In this document: positions 1 through 8,756 of the stretch, piece by piece
How positions within the stretch are numbered: position 1 is the first letter of the stretch
Layout: each line of letters opens with the position of its first letter
Assembly: GCF_018449515.1 (NCBI RefSeq)
Contig: NZ_JAAVUQ010000003.1
Location: 1 to 64,000 of the forward strand
Length of the DNA: 64,000 bases
Direction: 5' to 3'
Origin: Caballeronia sp. dw_19
GTDB taxonomy: Bacteria > Pseudomonadota > Gammaproteobacteria > Burkholderiales > Burkholderiaceae
Program-made: the position numbers and the translations under genes
Notes under the pieces: model-generated
Seen by the model: the letters and a program-made list of their open reading frames with translations, nothing else
Told to the model about the DNA's origin: nothing
The model's database searches: none

Positions 1-228
1 GACACTTAGGGTAGAGCGGTTAAAGCGCTTTCTTTGCTTCGTTTCTTTGTCGCTTTGGACAAAGAAATGACGTGCCGCCACGCACAGTGGCTAACAGTGA
101 TAAAGAGAAAATCCGACTCTCGCAGACCACTAACACTGAAAGCACCAACCCGGCACTGACCCCGACCGCTAACCCCGAACCCGACCAACCCGGCCCAAAC
201 CCCGACCCCACCAACATCCCGACCACCC
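1..228. repeat. Repeat element copy A, right end only
   Basis: Positions 1-145 match the right inverted arms of copies B, C and D almost base for base, including the stretch ending in ATGACGTGCCGCCACGCACA. Positions 146-228 are the C-rich tail seen outside the other arms. The rest of the element lies left of the window. The arm carries the variant GAGCGGTTAAAGCGC, which in C and D marks the Y half, so A probably has the orientation of B and D. The tail runs up to the stop codon of the SorC-type gene at 229. No convincing gene lies here. Confidence 0.85.
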
Positions 229-1176
229 TCAAGCGTCCAGCGCCGCCTGCGCACACAACTCATCCGTCACCAGCCCGGAAAGCCATTTCCCCTGCAACGC
301 GGCGATCACCGCGTCACGCTTTCTCAACCCGCCCGCAAACCCTATAGTCGGCCGCTTCGGCGGGGCATCCAGCCGCAAACTCGTCACACGCTCGCCAGTC
401 GTCGATTGCACCCGCACGCCTTGCGCATCAATCGGCAGCCCGAGCAACTCCGCCACCGCGCCGGCCTGCATCATCTCTTCCACCTCGGCGGTCGTGATAA
501 ACCCATCCTCATGCAACGGACAATTAATCCCAATATTGCCAATCCCAATAAACGCGACATCCGCGTTCCCGGACAACGCATCAACAATCCGATACAGCCG
601 ATGATTGCACCATTGCTCACGCTCGGCCCGGCTGTCAGCCATCAACGGCGCGGGCAACATGAAATGCTTGCCGCCGGTCTTCTCGGAGAGGTGCTGCGCG
701 ACGTCGTAGCGGTTCGAGGAACCGTCCTGGGCAATAGCCCCTACCATCGACACCAGGCGGTGCTGCGGACGCTCCAGTTGCCCAATCTGCGCGACCACGG
801 CCTTCAGCGTCCGGCCGGTGCTGATCGAGATCACCAGCGGTTTTTCATCGGTGAGATAACGCTCCATCACTTGCGCGCCCGCGACCGCCAGTTTGCGGTC
901 CACTTGCTCAGGCGAATCGCCGTCTATAGGCACGACTTCACACATCGACAAACCGTATCGCTTCGATAACTTCGCCGCCAGCGCAAGGCAATCGGCAATC
1001 CGGTGGTCCACGCGTACGCGGATCAGGTTCTTTTCGACCGCGAACGCGACCAGTCGCTGCGCGACGGGCCGTGAGATCTGCAGTTTCTCCGCTATTTCAT
1101 TCTGCGTATTGCCCGCGACGTAATACAGCCACGCGGCGCGGGTGGCGAGATCGAGTTTTTCGTTGGACTTGGGCAC
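229..1176 (-). CDS. SorC-family sugar-responsive transcriptional regulator
   Basis: Predicted regulator of about 315 residues. The N-terminus has a helix-turn-helix (NTQNEIAEKLQISRPVAQRL, about residues 23-42), followed by a long sugar-phosphate-binding domain of the SorC/DeoR effector type. It is the last gene of a leftward set after dalD and xylB, so it probably senses a pentitol or its phosphorylated product and controls that set. I chose a GTG start at 1176 (protein begins MPKSNEKLDL), which gives the usual family length. A TTG at 1212 would add 12 residues. The family is clear; the effector is inferred from neighbours only. Confidence 0.85.
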   Translation of the reverse strand: MPKSNEKLDLATRAAWLYYVAGNTQNEIAEKLQISRPVAQRLVAFAVEKNLIRVRVDHRIADCLALAAKLSKRYGLSMCEVVPIDGDSPEQVDRKLAVAGAQVMERYLTDEKPLVISISTGRTLKAVVAQIGQLERPQHRLVSMVGAIAQDGSSNRYDVAQHLSEKTGGKHFMLPAPLMADSRAEREQWCNHRLYRIVDALSGNADVAFIGIGNIGINCPLHEDGFITTAEVEEMMQAGAVAELLGLPIDAQGVRVQSTTGERVTSLRLDAPPKRPTIGFAGGLRKRDAVIAALQGKWLSGLVTDELCAQAALDA

Positions 1177-1304
1177 GGTGGCTCGATATCTGGTCGTTCG
1201 TGTCGAATACAAAGAGAATCGCGCGCCATAAAGGCACGCGAAAGATCGACATTGTGCACGCTCGGCGCCTGAGGGCAGAAACTCCCCGGCCGCCTTTTAA
1301 ACCA

Positions 1305-2786
1305 TCACGCGAGCCGCGGACGCGCCGGATCGAACAACGGGCGCACGTGCCGATACAACTCGCGGAAACCCTTCAGCCGCTGCCGCAGAATCGCATGGCG
1401 TTCCGCGTTCGGGATGAACTCATCCTTCACGGGTGGTTTGGCAAGCACCACGGCCGGATCACCGCCCGCCGCCAGCCAGCCGAGCCGTGCCGCGCCAAGC
1501 GCCGCGCCGGTCTCGCCGCCGCCGTGCGTGCGCGTGCGGGTGTTGAGGGCGTCGGCTAATAACTGGCCCCAGTACTTGCTGCGCGCACCGCCGCCCAGCA
1601 GCGACAGCGCGTGCACTTCCGTGCCGGCAGCCTGCAACGCGTCGAGGCCATCGGTCAGCGCGAGCGTCACGCCTTCAAGCACCGCGTAACCGAGCAACGC
1701 GCGGTCGGTTGCGTGCGTCATGCCGAAGAACACGCCTTGCGCGTACGGGTCGTTATGCGGCGTACGCTCACCGCTGAGATACGGCAGGAAGAGCGGCGCG
1801 ATCTCAAGCGCAGCGGGATCGAGCGCGGCGATTTCAGCAAGCAGCGTCGGTTCGTCGGTCGAGGTGAGCTTGCAGACCCAGCGCAGGCAGCTCGCGGCCG
1901 ATAACACCACGCTCATCTGATGCCACCGATCAGGAATGGCGTGACAGAACGCATGCACCGCCGACGATGGATTCGGCCGGAAGCGGTCGCCGACTACGCA
2001 CAGCACGCCCGATGTTCCGAGTGACAGGAAACCATCGCCCGGTTCCGTCGCGCCGATACCCACCGCGCTTGCCGCGTTGTCGCCACCGCCGGCCGCGACG
2101 ATCACGCCATCGGGCAAACCGAGTTCACGGGCGAGCGCGGGCAGCAGCGTGCCGGACGGCTCGCTGCCTTCGGCCAGCGCCGGCATTTGAGCGCGCGTCA
2201 TGTTGCAGGCGGCAAGCAGTTCGTCGGACCAGTCGCGGCGCGCGACATCGAGCCACAAGGTGCCGGCGGCGTCCGACGGATCGGATACTTTCGTGCCCGT
2301 CAGATGCAGCCGCAGATAATCCTTCGGCAGCAACACGCATGCCGTCCGATTGAAAATCTCCGGCTCGTTGTGCTGCACCCATAGCAACTTCGGCGCGGTG
2401 AAACCGGGCATCGCGAGATTGCCGGCGATTTCATGCAACTGCGACGCGCGCTCGGTCAACTCGTCGCATTCCTTGTCGCTGCGCATGTCGTTCCAAAGGA
2501 TCGCCGGCCGCAGCACGCGATCTTCGGAATCGAGCAGCACTGCACCGTGCATCTGTCCCGACAAACCGATGCCGCGCACTTGCGCGAACTCCTGCGGGAA
2601 TTTATCGCGTAAAGCGAAGAGCGCGGCGCGCGTGCCGTTCCACCAGTCGAGCGGATTTTGCTCGGACCAGCGGGGTTTCGGACGCGAAACGGTGAAGGGC
2701 GTGCCCGCCGTGCCGACGACATTGCCGTCGCTCGCCAGCAGGAGAACTTTTACTTCGGAGGTGCCGAGATCGATGCCTAAATACAT
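1305..2786 (-). CDS. xylB: Xylulokinase
   Basis: Cytoplasmic FGGY-family sugar kinase of 493 residues that phosphorylates D-xylulose to D-xylulose 5-phosphate for the pentose phosphate pathway. The first phosphate motif YLGIDLGTSEVKVLLL is at the N-terminus. The region GLSGQMHGAVLLD is near residue 75, and AAGGGDNAASAVG near residues 231-243 holds the likely catalytic Asp236, in register with Asp233 of E. coli XylB. It lies 118 bp downstream of dalD, whose product from D-arabinitol is D-xylulose, so the two form one pathway. Start ATG is preceded by AAGGG at good spacing. Confidence 0.93.
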   Translation of the reverse strand: MYLGIDLGTSEVKVLLLASDGNVVGTAGTPFTVSRPKPRWSEQNPLDWWNGTRAALFALRDKFPQEFAQVRGIGLSGQMHGAVLLDSEDRVLRPAILWNDMRSDKECDELTERASQLHEIAGNLAMPGFTAPKLLWVQHNEPEIFNRTACVLLPKDYLRLHLTGTKVSDPSDAAGTLWLDVARRDWSDELLAACNMTRAQMPALAEGSEPSGTLLPALARELGLPDGVIVAAGGGDNAASAVGIGATEPGDGFLSLGTSGVLCVVGDRFRPNPSSAVHAFCHAIPDRWHQMSVVLSAASCLRWVCKLTSTDEPTLLAEIAALDPAALEIAPLFLPYLSGERTPHNDPYAQGVFFGMTHATDRALLGYAVLEGVTLALTDGLDALQAAGTEVHALSLLGGGARSKYWGQLLADALNTRTRTHGGGETGAALGAARLGWLAAGGDPAVVLAKPPVKDEFIPNAERHAILRQRLKGFRELYRHVRPLFDPARPRLA

Positions 2787-2904
2787 GGACGAACCCTTGA
2801 TGAAGGCTTAAAGCCACGGGAAACCGGAGGCGCTAATGTAGCGCCGCTGCCAGTGTTACGCCATTGGCAATAACACCGGACAGGCATGAAGATGAGTAAG
2901 CTGC

Positions 2905-4296
2905 TCAGGCCCGCGTGGCGAGCCAGGCATCGACACGGCCAAGCGCCGCGCGCAGCACGCGTTCCAGATCGGCGCTTTGCGCGAGGCTGCCCCAGAGCAG
3001 TTTATCGGCGACGAAAGCCTTCACCGGATCGTCCGCTTCGAAGAAAGCGTGCGCGGTGGCGGGGTCCATTACGCCGTCCTGGTACGCGTACGGCAGCTTG
3101 CCTTCGTGCCAGCGTTCGAGGAAGCGGAAGAACAGCGCGGGCAACATGGCCGTCGCGTTCGGATCGACGTGGCGCGCAAAACATTCACGCAAAGTCGGCG
3201 CGATAAAACCGGGGATCTTCGAGAAGCCATCGGCGGCCACGCGTTGATTCGTATCCTGGATATACGGATTGACGAAGCGGTCGAGCACCACATCGCGGTA
3301 CTTGGCCAGGTCGATCGGACTTGGCGACAGGCAAGGAATCACGTCTTCGGTGACGTAGGTTTCGGCGAGCGCGCGGATATCGGCGTCCTGCGTGCCTTCG
3401 TGAATGTATTGATGCCCGACGAGCGTTCCCGCCCACGCAATACAACTATGTGTTGCGTTGAGAATGCGGATTTTGGCTTCCTCGTACGGCAGTACCGAGT
3501 GAACCATTTCCGCGCCGACTTTTTCCCATGCCGGCCGCCCTGCAATAAATTCGTCTTCGATCACCCACTGGATAAACGCTTCGCCCATGACGGGGGCTTT
3601 ATCGTCGAAACCGGTGGCGGCCAGCACGCGCTCGCGGACATCGGGCGTGGGACGCGGCGTGATGCGATCGACCATTGCGTTCGGGCATGACGTATTCGCG
3701 ATCATCCATTCGCGCAGGGCAGTTTCGCCACGCAATTGCAGGAATTCGAGCATGCCGGCTTTAAATCGATCACCGTTGCTGCGCAGGTTGTCGCAGTTCT
3801 GCAGCGTCACCTTGCCCGCGTTCTGCTTCATGCGGGCGTCGAGAATAGCGGCGAGTGCGCCGTAAATCGTCGTGCGGGCGCCTTTCAGGTCGGCGGCCAG
3901 ATCCGGATTCGCCGTATCCAGCTTATGGTGTTCATCGAGGTAATAACCGCCCTCGGTCACCGTGAACGACACGATCTTGCATTCGGGCGCAGCGCCCGCC
4001 GCCACAAGCGCGTTCAGGTCCGCCGCCCATGGCACGACCTTCGTGATCGAGCGGATGGTTTCATACGCGCGCTTGCCGTGCGGCGTGACGGTTTCCAGCG
4101 TATAGGTACCGTTCTGTGCGGCCAGCGCTTCCAGCACGGCATTCATGTCGCCGCGAATATTGCCGACCGTCAGAGACCAGCGCGTATCGCCGGATTCAAT
4201 CAGCTTGTGCAGATACCAGGCCTGATGCGCACGATGAAAAGAACCCGCGCCGATGTGCAGGATCACGTCGGCGGCTGCGTGGCTTTCGGTAGTCAT
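2905..4296 (-). CDS. dalD: D-arabinitol 4-dehydrogenase (mannitol dehydrogenase family)
   Basis: Polyol-specific long-chain dehydrogenase of 463 residues, predicted to oxidise D-arabinitol to D-xylulose with NAD. The nucleotide-binding segment [19 protein letters not shown] is at about residues 14-32. The family catalytic signature KIRILNATH gives Lys275, Asn280 and His283, matching the Lys-Asn-His set of Pseudomonas mannitol dehydrogenase. I start at ATG 4296 ([10 protein letters not shown]), preceded by AGGAAGG at ideal spacing; the frame is open 31 codons further upstream. The xylB gene downstream argues for arabinitol over mannitol. No transporter gene is adjacent. Confidence 0.88.
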   Translation of the reverse strand: MTTESHAAADVILHIGAGSFHRAHQAWYLHKLIESGDTRWSLTVGNIRGDMNAVLEALAAQNGTYTLETVTPHGKRAYETIRSITKVVPWAADLNALVAAGAAPECKIVSFTVTEGGYYLDEHHKLDTANPDLAADLKGARTTIYGALAAILDARMKQNAGKVTLQNCDNLRSNGDRFKAGMLEFLQLRGETALREWMIANTSCPNAMVDRITPRPTPDVRERVLAATGFDDKAPVMGEAFIQWVIEDEFIAGRPAWEKVGAEMVHSVLPYEEAKIRILNATHSCIAWAGTLVGHQYIHEGTQDADIRALAETYVTEDVIPCLSPSPIDLAKYRDVVLDRFVNPYIQDTNQRVAADGFSKIPGFIAPTLRECFARHVDPNATAMLPALFFRFLERWHEGKLPYAYQDGVMDPATAHAFFEADDPVKAFVADKLLWGSLAQSADLERVLRAALGRVDAWLATRA

Positions 4297-4402
4297 GTCG
4301 TCCTTCCTCTGATCTGGATGCGCCTCATGCGGTGCCGGGCGCTGTGCTGTGTCTCGTTGTCGTCGAACGCGAAGTGGGCGCTGAGCCAAATCCGTGTTGC
4401 GT

Positions 4403-4435
4403 CGATCATTTGCTCGTTCTGTGAGCGAATGATCG
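4403..4435. promoter_or_regulatory. Candidate operator of the arabinitol operon (inverted repeat)
   Basis: Left arm CGATCATTTGCTC (4403-4415) and right arm GAGCGAATGATCG (4423-4435) are complementary at 12 of 13 positions, with a 7-bp spacer. It sits 107 bp upstream of the dalD start, on the side facing the leftward operon that ends in a SorC-family regulator. Long palindromes are usual for that family. Binding by this regulator is inferred. Confidence 0.6.
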
Positions 4436-4572
4436 TATTCGATTCGATGAAAGTCAAGGCACTACGCAGCATTTCGGTTTGCGTTTTTGCGTGGATTTTG
4501 GGGCTGTGGTTTGGATGGTTCGGCGTGACATGAAGGCTATTGCGGTGCACAAAATCTGACGCCTTGGTATCT

Positions 4573-4790
4573 ATGGCATCGATTTGCGCTGCAGATTTCG
4601 GTCAGCTTATGGCGGCGGATGCCAGTGGCGTGGTGTTGTTGATATATCGAGTCAGGCGGTGCCGGTGGGGATTGAAGATCACCCTGCGTATTGCGCGTCG
4701 AAGCAGCCGCACCGATTTTGTATTTGTTGAGTGAAGCTGCCGCGACGATTTCAGGCATCGTCATGCCTATTAATGGCGGTTCACCGCCCG
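4573..4790 (+). pseudogene. Wrecked short-chain dehydrogenase (SDR) remnant
   Basis: Three reading frames carry SDR pieces in the correct order. One frame has DFGQLMAADASGVV at about 4592-4635. A second has DISSQAVPVGIEDHPAYCAS from 4641, which contains the SDR catalytic Ser and the YxxxK motif. After a deletion, a third has EAAAPILYLLSEAAATISGI and then VMPINGG, a typical SDR C-terminus, from about 4698. No start or intact frame joins them, and the fold's N-terminal glycine motif is absent. The gene was probably a polyol or sugar dehydrogenase, given the adjacent arabinitol operon. The rest of the 4297-4854 gap holds the candidate dalD operator and nothing else I recognise. Confidence 0.7.
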
Positions 4791-4854
4791 GTGAATTTTC
4801 GCTCGTAAAGGTGGACGGATCTGGAGGGCCGTGGGGTCAGGGGGGCGAACGCCC

Positions 4855-5682
4855 CTACCGTCCCCCCGGCCCAATCGCATGCGCCTCAAACGCGGGCCCT
4901 TGTACAAAACTCACATCAAATTGCTGCAGCGCTTCGAATTGCGCTTCGTCTCCGACGTGGCTAAATATGAGCGGAATCTTTAGCCGGTGCGCATACCCCA
5001 CCAACGGCTTCACCACGGAATCCCTCAACGCCAAACCCGCATCCATCTTGATGAAATCGAGCCGAGCCATATCCGACACCGACATGATCTGCCCGGCATT
5101 GGGCAAATTTCCCGCGACCTTGAATCCATACTTCTGATAACTCTTCACGAGATACCCGAGGAACGTCCGATGCGCAACCGCCGCCGGCGGCAACTCGATG
5201 ACGATCCGCGCCGGATTCAACCCAAACTCGATCAATACCGAAGAGAAGTGCTTGCCATGATCGTATTTCACGCTCTTCAGCAGACGCTCATGGACACGCA
5301 GGAACAGCAAACCCGGCCGCTGTGCGCCAAAAAAATTAAACGCGTGCAATGCGCGTGAGAGCCGGTCGAGTTCGACCAGCCTCGGGTCGTCGTCGAGTTG
5401 CGCGAACGGATCGAACGACGCGCCATCGGAAGTGAGGGTAAGCGCCTGGAAGCCGAGTTCATCGCCGAAACGCTCCGCACTTTCCACCGATGCCGTCAGC
5501 GATTGCGGCAAGCCTCGCGTGGTGACATCGAAGATAGGCTCATACGCGCTCGCCAGACAAAACCCTTCGTAAAACGCGATGGCCGTACTCGCGCTCGCTC
5601 CCTCGCCCATGACGATGCGCGCGCCGGGAAACGGATAGTCCGCGGCGCGAGAAACAAGTTGCTGGACGGTTGGGGCAATCAT
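4855..5682 (-). CDS. Degenerate EAL-domain protein, probably not a phosphodiesterase
   Basis: About 275 residues resembling a stand-alone EAL domain. The EAL signature appears as YEPIFDV and the second conserved glutamate region as ARIVIELPPAAV. The Lys-x-Asp strand appears as LDFIKMDAG. Other metal and catalytic positions look lost: the Asn strand reads LLFLRVHERL, the DDFG loop reads GNLPNAGQI, and the EGVE loop reads FSHVGDEAQ. I infer a c-di-GMP sensor or protein-interaction role in place of hydrolysis. I begin at ATG 5682 (MIAPTVQQLV) because the upstream extension is not EAL-like, though no good ribosome site is visible. It is divergent from the homogentisate operon. Confidence 0.72.
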   Translation of the reverse strand: MIAPTVQQLVSRAADYPFPGARIVMGEGASASTAIAFYEGFCLASAYEPIFDVTTRGLPQSLTASVESAERFGDELGFQALTLTSDGASFDPFAQLDDDPRLVELDRLSRALHAFNFFGAQRPGLLFLRVHERLLKSVKYDHGKHFSSVLIEFGLNPARIVIELPPAAVAHRTFLGYLVKSYQKYGFKVAGNLPNAGQIMSVSDMARLDFIKMDAGLALRDSVVKPLVGYAHRLKIPLIFSHVGDEAQFEALQQFDVSFVQGPAFEAHAIGPGGR

Positions 5683-5811
5683 GAAGGGAAAGTGTGAGAG
5701 GTGTAGCGTCGATGGTAGCAGTGCCGCGCGTGACGCCTTGCACAAAATCCACATATTCATATGACCCGAAACCAACTCGACGCATATGACTAGGGTTAAC
5801 AATAATTTCAC

Positions 5812-5841
5812 TTATCGTAATTAATTTTACTATTCGTAATT
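5812..5841 (+). promoter_or_regulatory. Direct repeats upstream of the homogentisate operon
   Basis: The octamer TCGTAATT occurs at 5815-5822 and again at 5834-5841, 19 bp apart, within an AT-rich stretch just before the first operon gene (ATG at 5870). The pair is spaced by nearly two helical turns and could bind a regulator. No regulator gene is in the cluster, so identity is unknown. Confidence 0.35.
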
Positions 5842-5869
5842 GAGGCGACAAACCCATCAGGAGACTTTC

Positions 5870-6826
5870 ATGGCGGCCGAGAAGAAATTTGCATCGCAGG
5901 CGGACTTGGCGGAAAAGAAAGTGACATTCGAGCGCCTGTCCGAGCACGCCTACGCGTACACGGCGGAAGGCGATCCGAATACGGGCATTGTGATTGGCGA
6001 CGACGCGGTGCTCGTCGCCGACACGCAAGCCACGCCCGTCATGGCGCAAGACGTGATTCGCCGGATCCGCGAAGTCACGGACAAACCCATCAGATACATC
6101 CTGCTCACGCACTATCACGCGGTGCGGGTGCTCGGCGCGTCGGCGTATGGCGCGCAGCAGATCATCGCCAGCCAGGACACGTACGACCTGATTGTCGAGC
6201 GCGGCGAGCAGGACATGAAGAGCGAGATCGAGCGTTTTCCGCGCCTGTTCAATGCAGTGGAATCAGTGCCGGGGCTGACCTGGCCAACGCTTACCTTCAA
6301 AGGCGAGATGACGCTCTGGCTAGGCAAGCTCGAAGTGAAGATCATGCAGCTCGGCCGAGGTCACACCAAAGGCGATACGGTGCTGTGGTTGCCGCAAGAC
6401 AAGGTGATGCTGTCCGGCGATCTGGTCGAATACGGCGCGACGCCTTATTGTGGCGATGCCTATTACCAGGACTGGCCGGCAACGCTCGACGCGCTCGCGG
6501 CGTTCAATCCCGAGAAGCTGGTACCCGGCCGCGGTGCTGCGCTGAAGACGCCGAGCCAAGTGGCGGACGGTATCGCGGGAACGCGGGCTTTCGTTAGCGA
6601 ACTGTTCAATCAAGTGAAGTTGGGCGCCGCAGCCGGCAAGGACCTCAACGAGATCTACAAGCTCACGTATGCCGCGCTCAAGCCGAAGTTTGGCGACTGG
6701 GTCATCTTCGATCACTGCATGCCGTTCGATGTCACGCGCGCCTTCGACGAAGCCACGCAATATCGCGATCCGCGCATCTGGACGGCGCAGCGCGACAAGG
6801 AAATGTGGGAAACGCTCGAAAGCTGA
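5870..6826 (+). CDS. MBL-fold metallo-hydrolase-like protein
   Basis: A 318-residue metallo-beta-lactamase-fold protein, first gene of the homogentisate operon. The fold is clear: a metal-loop strand YILLTHYHAVRVLGAS near residues 76-91, GRGHTKGDTVLWLP (His165), LSGDLVEYG (Asp184) and a late His in IFDHCMPFD. The canonical HxHxDH motif reads HYHAVR, so the Asp and the following His are replaced. It may bind one metal or have a different activity. The ATG at 5870 has CAGGAG upstream; an ATG-independent start at 5840 lacks one. Its role in aromatic catabolism is inferred from position only. Confidence 0.82.
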   Translation: MAAEKKFASQADLAEKKVTFERLSEHAYAYTAEGDPNTGIVIGDDAVLVADTQATPVMAQDVIRRIREVTDKPIRYILLTHYHAVRVLGASAYGAQQIIASQDTYDLIVERGEQDMKSEIERFPRLFNAVESVPGLTWPTLTFKGEMTLWLGKLEVKIMQLGRGHTKGDTVLWLPQDKVMLSGDLVEYGATPYCGDAYYQDWPATLDALAAFNPEKLVPGRGAALKTPSQVADGIAGTRAFVSELFNQVKLGAAAGKDLNEIYKLTYAALKPKFGDWVIFDHCMPFDVTRAFDEATQYRDPRIWTAQRDKEMWETLES

Positions 6827-6839
6827 TTGGCGACGAACA

Positions 6840-8513
6840 ATGACCATGGCTATCGATTTTCAGGCGCTTACGTTCGAGTATCGCCGCTCATCGGATCAAG
6901 ATGGCGATGCGCCGCTGCACCCGGTCGTCGTGATCGGCGCGGGGCCGGTGGGTCTCGCGACCGCGATCGACCTCGCGCAGCAGGGCACCCCGGTCGTGCT
7001 GCTCGACGATGACCACACGTTATCGACGGGATCGCGCGCTATCTGCTTTGCGAAACGTACGCTCGAGATATTCGATCGGCTCGGCTGCGGCGAACCAATG
7101 GTCGCGAAGGGCGTGAGCTGGAACGTGGGCAAGGTGTTCCTGCAAAACGAACTGCTCTACGCGTTTGATTTGTTGCCCGAAGCGGATCATGCGCGGCCCG
7201 CGTTTATCAATCTGCAGCAGTATTACGTCGAAGGGTATCTGGCTGAGCGGGCGTGCGAGTTGCCTTTGCTCGATGTCCGCTGGCGCAACAAGGTCATGGG
7301 TATTACGCAGTCCGATGAATTCGCTTCGCTGCAGATTGACACGCCTGACGGTCCGTATACGTTGCGAGCAAATTACGTGGTCGCCGCCGATGGCGCGCGT
7401 AGCCCGGTGCGTGCACTCATGCATCTCGATACCCACGGCCGCACGTTCAAGGATCGCTTCCTGATCGCCGATGTGCGGATGAAAGCCGACTTCCCGACCG
7501 AGCGCTGGTTCTGGTTCGATCCGCCGTTTCATCCGAATCAATCGGTGTTGCTGCATCGGCAGCCGGACAATGTGTGGCGCATCGATTTCCAGTTGGGCTG
7601 GGACGCCGACCCCATCGCGGAGAAAGCGCCGGAGCGTGTGATTCCGCGCGTGCGCGCGTTGCTCGGACCGGATGTTGAATTTGAACTGGAATGGGTGAGC
7701 GTCTATACGTTCCGATGCCAGCGCATGGACAAGTTTCGTCACGGGCGAGTGCTGTTTGCGGGCGATTCGGCGCATGGCGTATCGCCGTTCGGCGCGCGCG
7801 GCGCGAACAGCGGTGTGCAGGACGCGGACAATCTTGGCTGGAAATTAAAGTTGGTGATCGACGGCGATGCACCCGATGCCTTGCTCGACACCTACGCCAG
7901 CGAGCGCGAAGCCGCCGCCGATGAAAACATCCGCCACTCCACGCGTTCAACCGATTTCATCACGCCGAAGAGCGACGTGTCCCGAGTGTTCCGCGACGCC
8001 GCTTTGCGGCTCGCGAAAGATTGCGCGTTTGCGCGGCGGATAGTGAATAGCGGACGGTTATCGACGGCTTCGGTGCTGCATGATTCGCCGTTGAACACGC
8101 CGGACCGCGATGCCTTCCATTGCGCGCTCGTGCCGGGTGCAGTGGTGGCGGATGCGCCTGTGTTTTTTGCTGGCCGCAACGGATGGTTCTTGCAGCGCCT
8201 GGGGTCGTCGTTTGCGGGTGTACTGTTTGGTGAATCGTCGGATGCGCTGACCGTATTGAAAGATTTTCGCCCGCAAATGAAGGTATTTTTGATCGTGCCA
8301 GCGGGTTCCGACGTTAAATCTCGTGAAGGTGTTGAGGTACTGGAAGACGTGAAAGGTCTCCTGTCCCAACGTTTCGATGCACATCCTGGCACGTTCTATT
8401 TGCTGCGCCCGGATCAGCACATCGCGATGCGCACTCGTTCGTTAGAACCTCAGACCGTCCGCGAAGCACTTGCCCGCGCAACTTGCGCCCTGAACGAAAC
8501 CCAGCCCGCATGA
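6840..8513 (+). CDS. FAD-dependent aromatic monooxygenase (PheA/TfdB/MhpA-like)
   Basis: A 557-residue class A flavoprotein monooxygenase. The N-terminal FAD dinucleotide motif PVVVIGAGPVGLATAIDLAQ is at about residues 28-47. The second FAD motif GRVLFAGDSAHGVSPFG lies near residues 303-319, followed by ARGANSGVQDADNLGWKL. A C-terminal thioredoxin-like region is present, as in MhpA and phenol hydroxylases. Such enzymes add hydroxyl groups to phenolic acids. Next to hmgA it may make homogentisate from a hydroxyphenylacetate or a related phenol, but the substrate is not readable. Starts at ATG 6840, 13 bp after the upstream stop; its stop overlaps a possible ATG of the next frame. Confidence 0.86.
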   Translation: MTMAIDFQALTFEYRRSSDQDGDAPLHPVVVIGAGPVGLATAIDLAQQGTPVVLLDDDHTLSTGSRAICFAKRTLEIFDRLGCGEPMVAKGVSWNVGKVFLQNELLYAFDLLPEADHARPAFINLQQYYVEGYLAERACELPLLDVRWRNKVMGITQSDEFASLQIDTPDGPYTLRANYVVAADGARSPVRALMHLDTHGRTFKDRFLIADVRMKADFPTERWFWFDPPFHPNQSVLLHRQPDNVWRIDFQLGWDADPIAEKAPERVIPRVRALLGPDVEFELEWVSVYTFRCQRMDKFRHGRVLFAGDSAHGVSPFGARGANSGVQDADNLGWKLKLVIDGDAPDALLDTYASEREAAADENIRHSTRSTDFITPKSDVSRVFRDAALRLAKDCAFARRIVNSGRLSTASVLHDSPLNTPDRDAFHCALVPGAVVADAPVFFAGRNGWFLQRLGSSFAGVLFGESSDALTVLKDFRPQMKVFLIVPAGSDVKSREGVEVLEDVKGLLSQRFDAHPGTFYLLRPDQHIAMRTRSLEPQTVREALARATCALNETQPA

Positions 8514-8524
8514 TGAGGTTCGCC

Positions 8525-8734
8525 ATGCTTGATACCACCTTGCGCCTCGTCGATCCCGATGCCTTCTATGAAGCGCTGATCGACATGCATCGCGACCTTG
8601 GCAACGACGAAAGCCAGCTAGTGAACGCAAAACTGATCCTGCTGCTGTCGAACCAGATCGGCGATATGGATGTGCTGCGCGAAGCGATGTCGATGGCACG
8701 CAGCGGCGTTGTGACTTCAACCGCCAGCGTATGA
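8525..8734 (+). CDS. DUF2783-type small protein
   Basis: A 69-residue acidic protein beginning [20 protein letters not shown]. Composition and position match the DUF2783 family, found beside similar monooxygenase and hmgA genes. The ATG at 8525 is preceded by GAGG at correct spacing; an in-frame ATG at 8510 that overlaps the previous stop would add five residues. It has no signal peptide, membrane segment or recognisable catalytic motif. It may be an accessory subunit or stability factor for the monooxygenase, which is speculation from tight gene order. The downstream hmgA start follows after 22 bp. Confidence 0.7.
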   Translation: MLDTTLRLVDPDAFYEALIDMHRDLGNDESQLVNAKLILLLSNQIGDMDVLREAMSMARSGVVTSTASV

Positions 8735-8756
8735 AACTGTAGAAAAGGACAAGACC

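Noticed and set aside
4293..4550. 85-residue minus-strand frame upstream of dalD
   Set aside because: It covers the candidate operator and the dalD ribosome site, has no domain, and its codon use is not typical of the region.
6669..8513. Longer start for the FAD monooxygenase at 6669
   Set aside because: The extra 57 residues lie inside the MBL gene in another frame. The dinucleotide fold begins properly from ATG 6840.
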